This document shows positions 55,339 through 64,000 of a stretch of DNA of 64,000 nt, one piece after another. Made by a program: the position numbers and the translations under genes. A model generated the notes under the pieces. It saw nothing but the letters and a program-made list of their open reading frames with translations. It had not been told where the DNA came from and did no database searches. Within the stretch, counting starts at the first letter, position 1. Every line of letters starts with the position of its first letter. This stretch comes from Hydractinia symbiolongicarpus (lineage: Eukaryota; Cnidaria; Hydrozoa; Anthoathecata; Hydractiniidae), in NCBI RefSeq assembly GCF_029227915.1, contig NC_079885.1, positions 8,182,001 to 8,246,000 on the forward strand, read 5' to 3'.

Positions 55339-55891
55339 CTTGACCTCTTCCTATATTTATTCCTGCTGGTAACAGATGAAACATTTGAAGCTGCCAGTGA
55401 CACGAAGGAGGCGCTGTCATCGATATTATCATCAACATCGTCATTAGGTTGCTCCATCATCATCTCTTGTTCATCCCTGTTCTCTATTTCAAATTTTGTT
55501 GAAGTTCTTCGTTCTGAATTATGAGGCTCAAACCAAGCTAAATATGGAAACATTTCTGACATCTTCCTTTTTGACATCTTCCTTTCCAGCCCCACTTCGC
55601 ATCCCTTCTTTTACTTTGCGTCGTTCATAACCATACTTATTTCTAAGGTTTCTAAAAGCTACCTAGGCAGTTTTACCTATAAAACAAAACAACTGCTCAA
55701 ATGCTCACATATTTTCAAGTATGTTAGCTATAAAAATAGGATTTCTCAAATTACCATTCTGTAAACCTAACTCGGAAGCAACATCATGCCAAGGTCAGAA
55801 TCTTTTGTTTTTATCTTTGTGGTCTTTTTTCTGACTTATCATACAAAATTGTATATTTCCTGAAAACTTCGGCAAGTTTTTCATCTGCCAT
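55339..55891 (-). pseudogene. MADF (Myb/SANT-like) protein of the Harbinger element
   Basis: ATG 55891 (MADEKLAEVFRKYTILYDKS). After a frame break comes PWHDVASELGLQNG and a donor at about 55753. The next exon has AFRNLRNKYGYERRKVKEGM and KSGxG-like RSGAGKED, then FPYLAWFEP and an acidic Ser-rich tail to a donor-like site at 55339. The MADF pattern is W...A..........W..LR..Y.R....SG. It binds element ends and helps the transposase. An in-frame TAG near the exon start and the frame break suggest decay. Confidence 0.6.
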
Positions 55892-56015
55892 ATTTGTTGT
55901 TTTGATAAGTTCTGCTTTTTTGTTTTTGTTTTTTACCATTTGCTTCACTTCTGCAACTTGCATTACCTGCTCACACCATAAAAATCATTAAGCAAGCATA
56001 AAGCAGATGCAGCAA

Positions 56016-56055
56016 TGAAGCAAGAATATCAAAATTTTTTGATATTCTTGCTTCA
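56016..56055. repeat. Perfect 19-bp inverted repeat, 2-nt loop
   Basis: Arms 56016-56034 and 56037-56055 inside the right end of the Harbinger element; the arm contains the GAAGCAAG word repeated in the TIRs. Confidence 0.95.
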
Positions 56056-56164
56056 ACGTTGACTTCAAGTGTCACGCTTGCTTCACTTGCTTCAGTCATG
56101 CTCACATTTACTTGCTTCTGCATCAGCATCTGCATCTGGTTCATAGGTGTGACACAGGCTTAAT

Positions 56165-58223
56165 ATAAAAAAAACAGCAATTGGTGTTTCTACTGAAATT
56201 GGTTGTCTCATTTGAGTAGATTCTATTAACAAGAAGGATCAAAGAATGTTACAAAGTTCCGTGAAGCTAGTTTGTGACATTTTTAAGTTTTCTTTCCAAT
56301 CAGAAGCTAGAACAGAACCGTTCATGAAGTTTTCCCACCAAGCTGATGTTCGCCCTGTTTTTACCCAGCATCTCTGTGGTTGCTTTTTTTAACCATTGAC
56401 TAGACTCGTTTATTCTCAATCAAAGACAATAATCGTTTATTGGTTTTCATTTGTAGTTGTCTGTTCCTTATAATCAGACACATTAACATCAAGTTCAACT
56501 GGGCAGACGCGCAAGCAGAAACAAAAATGTAAGAAAAATATTGTAATAACTTTTTTCATCCTGCAAATCCTGTTTTCATGTGTTTACACAATGTAAAAAT
56601 ATTTGAAAACGAAAAACTAAACGAAAATGAAAAAAACTTTTTCAGATTACATTGTGTTTTCAAATTTATGCGTTTTCATCAAAATTGTACCTTAAAACGG
56701 ATAAATTTTCGAAAAACGTGTGTAAACACAATCTGGAGAAGTTTTTATTTTTAGTAACATGACTCATGAAAATGGATAAATTAGCATCAGTGTAAACGTA
56801 GTATAAGACAAAGGGAAATTCAGATTTGTGGTACCAGCTAAATTAATTTTCATTACATGTTATTAAAGAACTTTCGAGATTTTAGAGAATAAACATGCCA
56901 AGCAGAAAGATTACCACATTAAAGTTTCCTTATTACAAAATACAATAACAAAGAGAGGTTTTTACACTTTTTTAAAATAAACACCTCCTCTAGAGAAGGG
57001 TGTCTATTAGGGGGGGGGGGGGGGATATATTTAAAAAAGTCAGAAAACAAGGGATCATTTATTTGAGCAGGCATTTAATAGAAAGGGGGTTATTTGAACC
57101 ATTCAAGTATGTATTAAATCTAAAATTTCAAGTTTGTTTTCCAGAAATTTACTTGTAAATACATTTGTATAGGATCTATTTGAAGGTGTAGCTTGATTTA
57201 TACATCAATAAGTTGAGCATATACACTATCACTGATGACAGAAATTTGTTTCATTTTTTAATTTAAACACTATAGCATCTTTATGCGACATAATTAAATC
57301 AGAATAAAATGTTATATACCTTGCAGCTTTTAAAATTAGCGTCAGCATTTCGCACTGCCGATGTAATTGCCGACGTAAAATACAAAGAAACCATAGTTAC
57401 GTTGGCAAAAAAATTTAAGACGTAAATTTGTTGTGAATTTTTTAAATAACAATAGTTTTTAATTTGTTTGAGCTACTCCCACTACAAAATAATTACATTC
57501 GATTTTCAGTAAGTTAAGCCATTATCACTAACTAAAATCACTCAGGCTACAGAAATACTGTGGTACCATTCGATTCGTAGTTATAATCGAAAAAATTGTA
57601 TATCATATTAAAAAGAAGTTCAAAAGTTCTTTCTCCCACACGACACAACAGGCAATAAGTCAGCCCTGCCCTCGGTTTTTTTAGGAGAGATGTTCTGTGA
57701 AGACTTTAACAATTGAGTCTCCTGTACAGTTTTGCTTCATATTAAACTGTGCCGGTGACAAGCATTTTTGAAGCATGTCACCGGCGACTTCTGCGATATA
57801 CAACCTAATGATGCCCTAACCTAATGAGTTCATCTCAAAACATAAAAAGCCAGTTAGCAGTGAAATATTAACCATAACGAAAGGTAGGAAGGTATGTCAA
57901 TCCCATTTGTCATCGTCTTAGGAGATCAATGCATCGAATTTATGTGAGGTCTGGACCTAATAAAAAGTTAATGACGAAAGTTATTGCCAGCTGTAAAATT
58001 TCACTACAAAAAAATATTGCCTACGCAAATATTGTCAGAAAAGGCATAAATAACAAAAATTACTTCTTTTTGTCAGGGTATCAGAACATATTGTTGGAGA
58101 AAATTGTCAGCCAGGCAAAAATAAACCAGCCAAAAAAATGTAATTTTTTTTTGATATACAGGTAAAAAAATTTTCTCCAAAAAAGGTTTATGATAAATTT
58201 CAAGACTTGTGTAACAATTAGTT
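56165..58223. other. Upstream region of DDX1
   Basis: AT-rich. Holds a run of about 15 G (57010-57024), a 10-bp stem at about 57750-57785 (GCCGGTGACA...TGTCACCGGC) and the candidate exon at 57320-57394. The DDX1 promoter should be here, but I cannot place it. Confidence 0.4.
57320..57394 (-). CDS. Candidate first exon, possibly DDX1
   Basis: 25 open codons from ATG 57394 (MVSLYFTSAITSAVRNADAN) to a GTATAT donor. The middle AITSAVRNAD is weakly like the DDX1 N-terminal 'EIAQAVEEMD'. It ends in phase 0, but the first sure DDX1 exon needs two bases from upstream, so at least one more exon would be needed. Low confidence. Confidence 0.25.
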
Positions 58224-58228
58224 CAGTT

Positions 58229-58442
58229 TGTTAATCTTCCATTCTAGGCAATTACTAATAAGAATCAATTGGTGGTGGGGTTTACTTGTGTTGAACCAAT
58301 CTTGCTGGTGAAATCATTGTGTTTATAATAGTGGTATACATTGTGTTGTGTGTAAATCAATTGGGTATATTTGGTGTTGCGTTATTAGGAGAACTGTGAA
58401 GATTACCTACAGGTTAGTCATATACATATTGCGAGTTTAACA
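58229..58442 (+). repeat. Copia 5' LTR, 214 bp
   Basis: Differs from the 3' LTR by a 10-bp ATTTGGTGTT-type indel and several substitutions, so the insertion is not recent. Confidence 0.95.
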
Positions 58443-58483
58443 AATGGTAGCAGAGGAATAAAATTGCAAAGTATCATAGAGAA

Positions 58484-59326
58484 ATGTCGAAAAGTTGGGT
58501 GCCCCCACCATCATTGAATACAGAGTCCAGTTACAAAGACTGGAAAAAAAAAGTTCAAATATGGCAAGCACTCACAGAACTAAAGGCGGAAAAACAAGGG
58601 CCAGCTATATTCATGGGTTTGAAAGGAAAAGCTAAAGAAGCAGTATTAGAATTGAACAAATCAGTGCCACAACTGGGTTAAAAGCTATTACTGACAGATT
58701 GGACAAAATTTACTTAAAGGATGAAAATCAAACTGCGTACCTGGCTTATGAAACCTTTGAAAAATTTAACCACCCTCTGAGATGAGCATGAATGATTACC
58801 TTATAGAGTTTGAACGATTATATCACAAAATCCAAGTTCACCGTATGGAATTCCTGATGGAGTTTTGGCATACCGAGTTTTACAAAGCACTAATCTTACA
58901 CCAGAGCAGCAACAGTTGGCTAGAGCAACTATAAATGAATTACGCTATGATTTAATGGTATTACAGTTAAAGAAAATATTTGGTGATACTGTGGCCTCAT
59001 CTGTGTCAAATGATGCTGTAAAGATAAAGCCTGTTTTACAGGCAAGCGCAGATTCTACGGAGCAGAATTACTTCACCAAAAGAGGTGGATATCAGTGTTC
59101 AAGGTTTAAAAGAGCTGCAGCACCAAATCAAAGATATGGATGGAGGAAAACCAGATCCAGTAACAGAGTAATGAATCTGCCTGATGAATTTGGAAATATT
59201 TCAAAGTGCAATATTTGTCAGTCCATTTATCACTGGGCTGTGAATTGTCCCCATTCTTATGAGAATCAGAAGTCTGAAGATGTAAAAAAGGAAGAGAGTC
59301 GTTCAAAAGTTACATTTTTTTTCTAA
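58484..59326 (+). pseudogene. Copia gag
   Basis: ATG 58484 (MSKSWVPPPSLNTESSYKDW, KVQIWQALTELKAEKQGPAI) is followed by a stop at 58681. The rest is in other frames: MAYRVLQSTNLTPEQQQLAR, then a zinc knuckle CNICQSIYHWAVNC (CX2CX4HX4C) at about 59208-59250. Packs element RNA. Confidence 0.8.
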
Positions 59327-59342
59327 AATTAAAGAAAGTGAA

Positions 59343-60970
59343 ATGCAATCCCTTGTTGGTGAAACTTTGTCATGTGCAGTTTTAGACTGTGGTTGTACCA
59401 AAACAGTCTGTGGTAAGAATCGGTACCAATGTTTCATTGATAATATTGATAGTGATAAACTGCCAGAAGAGTATCCAGGTGGAACAAGATTTAAATTTGG
59501 AGATAGCGAAGCAGTTTGTTCCATAAAACGAGTAATCTTACCTGTAATCATTGGTTCAAAAGAGGTTAATCTAGAAACAGAAGTTGTACCCAATGAAATA
59601 CCTTTGCTTTTGAGTCAAACATCTATGAGAAAAGCAGATGCAGTTTTAGATTTTAGCAACGATACCGTTGAAATGTTTGGAGAATGCCATCCTTTAAAAT
59701 TTACCACCACAGGTCACTGTTGCATACCTTTAAACAACAACAGAATAGACTTAGATGAAAAGAATTATGACCATTTGCTTCCTCAAGTTGCCTTTGTATG
59801 CGTAAGTGAAAAATCCAAAAAAACAAGATCGTGAAACTTCATCGTCAGTTCTGTCATCCAAGTGCTGAGAAATTAAAATCTCTTATTAAAGCATCAAATT
59901 CCTTTTTAGAGGACCGGAGTGAAATCATGAAATTAATTGATAATGTCTCACACTCTTGTAAAGTATGCCTTAAGTATAGAAAACCAAGACCACGTCCTAT
60001 TGTTGGCTTACCAATGTCGTCGGAATTCAATCAGTGTGTGGCTTTAGATTTAGTGCAACTTTCACAATCATTGTGGTTTATTCATATCATAGATACTTTC
60101 ACAAGATTTTCATCTTCAAAGTTAACAAAGACAAAAGATAAAGATGTGATAACAGACATTATCTTTGAAATTTGGTTAGCAAGATTTTGTCAACCAAGAA
60201 AGTTTCTGGCTGACAATGGAGGAGAATTTATCAATAAAGTGTATAAAGAAATGTGAATTAAGGAAATGCTGAGTAAGATTATAGAGGATACGAAATGTAC
60301 ACCTAATCGAGCACTTTTCTGGGCTATTAGTGCCAAGAATTCTTTATCAAACAACAATGGATTTTCACCAAACCAGCTTGTTTTTGGTAAAAACTGTGAC
60401 TATCCCTGCATCCTCACTGATTAGTTACCAGCCATGAATGATACAGTTTCAAGTAAGACTGTGGCCCATAACCTTGCTGTGATGCATGCATCACGAAGAG
60501 CATTCATAGCAGCAGAATCTTCTGAAAGAATACGTAGAGCATTGCGGCATAATGTCCAGTGTTACAATGATGTGCAGTATGTAACTGGAGATAAAGTCTT
60601 TTATAAAAGAAAAGACAGCGAAAAATGGCATGGACCATGCACTGTAATTGGACAAGAAAATAAACAAGTACTTGTCAAGCATGGTGGAAGTTATGTGAGA
60701 GTCCACATTTGTCGGTTGCAAAATGTAAATCAAGTAGTACATTCACAGAAACCATCACAAGACTCTGAAAAGAGCCCAGAAGTAACAACTATGCAGTTGG
60801 ACAACTGTGTTTCACTGGAAGACGAAATTTTTGACATAGTTGATCTTGAAAGTAATACTATGGAAGTACCATTAACAGAAGCACAATTAACTGAGGATGC
60901 GGCCATTGATAATTCACAAACCAATGGGACACCAATAGAGGAAAGATCTAATGAAACATCAAAAAGTTAA
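59343..60970 (+). pseudogene. Copia protease and integrase
   Basis: Protease with VLDCGCTKTVCGKNRY (active-site D-x-G-x-T-like) and a C-terminal half in 59343-59834. Integrase in 59831-60256: HRQFCHPSAEK and CKVCLKY (HHCC zinc), VALDLV (first Asp), LADNGGEF (second Asp). The segment with the catalytic Glu is missing: after a stop at 60256 the next homology is TPNRALFWAISAKNSLSNNN. A C-terminal part 60434-60970 has DVQYVTGDKVFYKRKDSEKW and a conserved SH3-like end. Confidence 0.85.
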
Positions 60971-61044
60971 AAACCAGAATCATCTATAAGCTAACTCCAG
61001 ACAGTGAGTGGATTAAAGGATTAGTTCACAGCAGAGCAGGTAAA

Positions 61045-62670
61045 GTGAGTAGAAAAGGAAAAGAAGGCAGGCAATATGGCAGCTGTTTAAATGTGCAAAA
61101 TGAAGACACAGGTGAAATTAATTGGTTAGATTTCAAAAGATGTGTGAGTGAATGGCAACCGGTTGTTAAAGCCAATGACACTGAAGAAGTATTATTAGCC
61201 ATAAAACCAACTATTGAAGACGAGGTCTTGAATGCGAAATTTAAAGAATTAACCAACTGGCAAGACGACAATGTTTTCTCCACTGTTGAAGACAGAAGTC
61301 AATCTACAATATCCACAAGATAGGTAATCACAACAAAAAATAAAGAGGGCAACAAAATTGTCAAAGCTCGTTTGGTCATAAGAGGTTTTGAAGAAGAGGA
61401 GGTTCAAAATCTGACTAAAGACTCCCAACGTTTTCTAAAGAAAGTCTGCGAATTGTACTCACAATGTTAGCAACTAACGAATGGGAATGCCACACCTTAG
61501 ATGTCAAAACAGCATTTCTTCAAGGTAACCAGATTGATAGAGAAGTAATTATAAAGCCCCAAAGGAAGCAAACGTAATATGGGTTCTTTGGAAATTGAAT
61601 AAAGTAGTATATGGCCTTGCTGATGCTTCAAGAGCTTGGTATTTACGAGTAAAGGAACAGTTAATTGGTTTGGGAATGAAATGGCTTTATTTGATGAGGC
61701 TTTATTTTATTGGGTTCAAGATGACTGTTGTTAAGGATTGATCGTAATACATGTTGATGATTTTCTTTGGGGAGGATCAGAAGATTTTCAAGTAAAAGTC
61801 ATTGCATCCATTAGAAAAATATTTCGGGTTGGGTCAGAGAATTGCAGTAATTTTAAATATGTTGGAGTCAACATACAACAATTCAATAGTTCTATTGAGT
61901 ATGACCAAAGCAAATATGTGGCAAGGATGGAACAGGTTGAGATTCAAAGCACCAAAAACAAACATCAAGAACTCTCACATGAAGAGCAATCTAAGTTTCG
62001 ATGTATTTGTGGTCAATTAAATTGGGTATCTTCTCAATCAAGGCCAGATATTTCTTTTGATGTTTGTCAGTTAAGCACAAAGTTAAACCGTGCAAATGTT
62101 GATGATGTTATGAGAGCTAAAATACTGGTAAAGAAGTTGAAATTGGATCCTGATATTTGCCTAAAATTTTGGAAGTTGAAACCTCCATTACAATTAATCT
62201 TGTACGCTGACGCCTCATTTGGAAATCTACATGACGGAAGCTGTCAAAGTGGAATTTTTGTTTTTCTTAAAGGTGTTGAGAACACCATGACACCTATCAC
62301 ATGGCAGTCAAAAAAGATTAAGAGAGTTGTGCGTAGCACACTTGCAGCAGAAACCTTAGCACTTGTTAATGGTATTGATGCATGTATCTGGGTAAAAAAT
62401 GTAATAATGGAAATTGTGAAGACAGATCTAGAAGGTATCTTGTGCTACACAGATAACAAATCTTTGTATGAAGCTGCATATTCAACAAAAGCTTTAGAAG
62501 ATAAGCGAATAAGAGTTGACATGGCTTCTCTCAGACAGAGCATCAATCAAAAGGAAGTTATATTGAAGTGGATTCCCACCAAACATCAGTTAGCAGATGT
62601 GTTAACAAAGCAAGGAGCAAATAGCACACTTCTACTGAATGTGCTACAAAATGGTCATGATGAGTATTAG
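61045..62670 (+). pseudogene. Copia reverse transcriptase and RNase H
   Basis: 61045-61323: RKGKEGRQYGSCLN... N-terminal part. Then frameshifted RT: KARLVIRGF, TLDVKTAFLQGNQ, KLNKVVYGLADASRAWYLRV. From 61738 open: VIHVDDFLWGGS (catalytic VDD), RPDISFDVCQLSTK. RNase H: LILYADASFGNLHDGSCQSG, STLAAETLALVNG, YTDNKSLYEAAYSTK, KWIPTKHQLADVLTKQG, stop at 62668-62670. Confidence 0.9.
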
Positions 62671-62960
62671 TGACCAATCAAATGTTGTGTTTTCAAAATG
62701 TTTTATTATAAAGTTTTTTTTGAGTTTTATTTTTCAGAATTCATTGCTGAAACACCACTTAGCACTTGGCATCACACAACTAAGGACCCAAGAAAGAATA
62801 GTCTTTGGTAACTGTTAGATCAAGACTTGTATAGTAGAGGGCATTGGTGAAAAGCCAATTTGTCCCCAGGACCACTATACTAAGCGAGTAGGAGTCGCTA
62901 TAAATTCCTCCCATAGCAGCATAAACTGAACAACGCGCAGAAAAGAAAATAGAGGGAGAT

Positions 62961-63164
62961 TGTTAATCTTCCATTCTAGGAGATTACTAATAAGAATCAA
63001 TTGGTGGTGGGGTTTACTTGTGTTGAACCAATCTTGCTAGTGAAATTATTGTGTTTATAATAGTGGTATATATTGTGTTGTGTGTAAATCAATTGGGTAT
63101 GCGTTATTAGGAGAACTGTGAAGATAACCTACAGGTTAGTCATACACATTTTGCGAGTTTAACA
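62961..63164 (+). repeat. Copia 3' LTR, 204 bp
   Basis: Preceded by the polypurine tract at about 62951-62959; followed by the second CAGTT. Confidence 0.95.
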
Positions 63165-63169
63165 CAGTT

Positions 63170-64000
63170 TTATTTCTCACTTTGGAATCCAATAAAGTTA
63201 TCTTTGTATTACTACAAATTTTAATACCAATTTAATTTAAATCTTTAAAATACGTCAATAAAAAAGCCTTTATGTGTAGCAAATTGTATGCTGAAATTTT
63301 TTTTCTAGAGAGTCCAGGCATGCAATTTTTAATTTTTTCATTAGTCTATTTAGAGAACAACACCTCATTACACCTGCAACAGAATTTTCAGATGGTTAGC
63401 TGGCTAAGTATTTATGTATAGTTATGTAGCCTTGGACAGTATTGCAAACTTGGGTTTGTTTGCTATAAATTTTAAAATTTTCACAATTAACTTATTCTAC
63501 AAAATAAAAATGTTAGATGAATGTTTATAGACAGGGTAACAACAGGTTGTAGCCTGTTTTTATGTCAGCGAGAGTGAAAGGAGTATTTTTATATTTAGTT
63601 GGAAGTGCTACACTGGGTTTGCAACAAACACCCACTCCTTACAATAAATTTGAATCTTTGGCCTGTCTTTTCTTTCAACCATATAGTGAAGATATGGTTC
63701 AATTTTAGAACTTTTAGGAGAACTTATTTAGCAAAATAGAATGTTCAATGAGTGCTAAGATAGAGTTACAAAAGTCTGTATTCTGCGTTTTAGTTGAACT
63801 ACTGTTGTATGAAGTTATTTTTAGAACAATTTAACAGATATGTCGCGAAAACATAGCTGTATCAAGCACTTTATCCAGATGAATCACAAAGTTTAACCTC
63901 GACTTAAACACCCACTGAGGCAATTAGCACTGGATCCACCAGCTGGTCGTGGACTATAGTAGCCATAACCTGACTATGTATTTTTTTTTTCTCGGCTTAA
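63170..64000. other. Non-coding right edge
   Basis: No gene or element recognised. AT-rich. Confidence 0.5.

Larger units (their letters stand above)
53892..56161. mobile_element. Harbinger-type (PIF) DNA transposon, broken
   Basis: Inverted ends AGCCTGTGTCACAC (53892) and GTGTGACACAGGCT (to 56160), with longer imperfect similarity rich in GAAGCAAGT/ACTTGCTTC words on both sides. It contains a decayed DDE_4 transposase on plus and a MADF protein on minus, the standard two-gene content. Flanking bases TGA/TAA could be a mutated TWA duplication. Confidence 0.75.
58229..63164 (+). mobile_element. Ty1/copia LTR retrotransposon with 5-bp TSD
   Basis: LTRs 58229-58442 and 62961-63164 start TGTTAATC and end TTTAACA. 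The target duplication CAGTT lies at 58224-58228 and 63165-63169. A primer-binding-like TGGTAGCAGAGG follows the 5' LTR and a purine tract AGAGGGAGA precedes the 3' LTR. Order gag-PR-INT-RT-RH is copia. The interior has many frameshifts and deletions. Confidence 0.95.

Overview
The window is animal nuclear DNA, AT-rich and crowded with transposons. It most resembles a cnidarian, and I would guess a hydrozoan. The evidence is one intron-rich metazoan gene (DDX1, at least 24 exons on the minus strand), a Polinton/Maverick with proteins of a type I associate with cnidarian genomes, and remains of DIRS, Penelope, Copia, Harbinger, piggyBac and LINE elements. There are no bacterial operons, no CRISPR array, and I recognised no rRNA or tRNA gene. 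The organism assignment is inference; everything else below is read from the sequence unless marked.

Layout. 0-2.3 kb: AT-rich DNA with a tandem/foldback repeat and a few exon-like pieces on the minus strand. 2.3-8.3 kb: a piggyBac scrap and a broken DIRS-type tyrosine-recombinase retrotransposon (gag fragments, RT, RNase H, recombinase), split by a 1.16-kb non-autonomous insert flanked by TTAA. 8.9-12.0 kb: a complete cut-and-paste DNA transposon with 20-bp inverted ends and a 6-bp target duplication, carrying a decayed integrase-type transposase and, tail to tail with it, an alpha-kinase-like gene. 12-17 kb: small foldback repeats and a (TTTA)n microsatellite, with no gene recognised. 17.2-31.6 kb: a decayed Polinton/Maverick with SAP/repeat protein, small ORFs, a TM and a coiled-coil protein, a probable capsid protein, retroviral-type integrase, two related BRO/MSV199-like genes (one with a Vsr-like nuclease), packaging ATPase, two small basic proteins and protein-primed DNA polymerase B. 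32.9-53.4 kb: DDX1 on the minus strand. Its last intron holds a Penelope-like element in an inverted arrangement, and another intron holds a LINE 3' end. 53.9-56.2 kb: a Harbinger-type element with MADF protein and a broken transposase. 58.2-63.2 kb: a Ty1/copia LTR element with both LTRs and a 5-bp target duplication.

How the genes work together. The Polinton genes would form a self-synthesising integrating DNA element: PolB replicates it, the integrase inserts it, and the capsid and FtsK/A32-like ATPase package it. Most of its genes carry frameshifts, stops or insertions, so this copy is not autonomous. Its gene ends are very compact, and several stop codons are followed within 1 to about 40 nt by a stem-loop. 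That recalls the hairpin-directed mRNA 3' ends of mimivirus and is the most interesting pattern I see. DDX1 is the only conserved host gene I can name; its reading frame is well preserved except for one stop codon in one small predicted exon.
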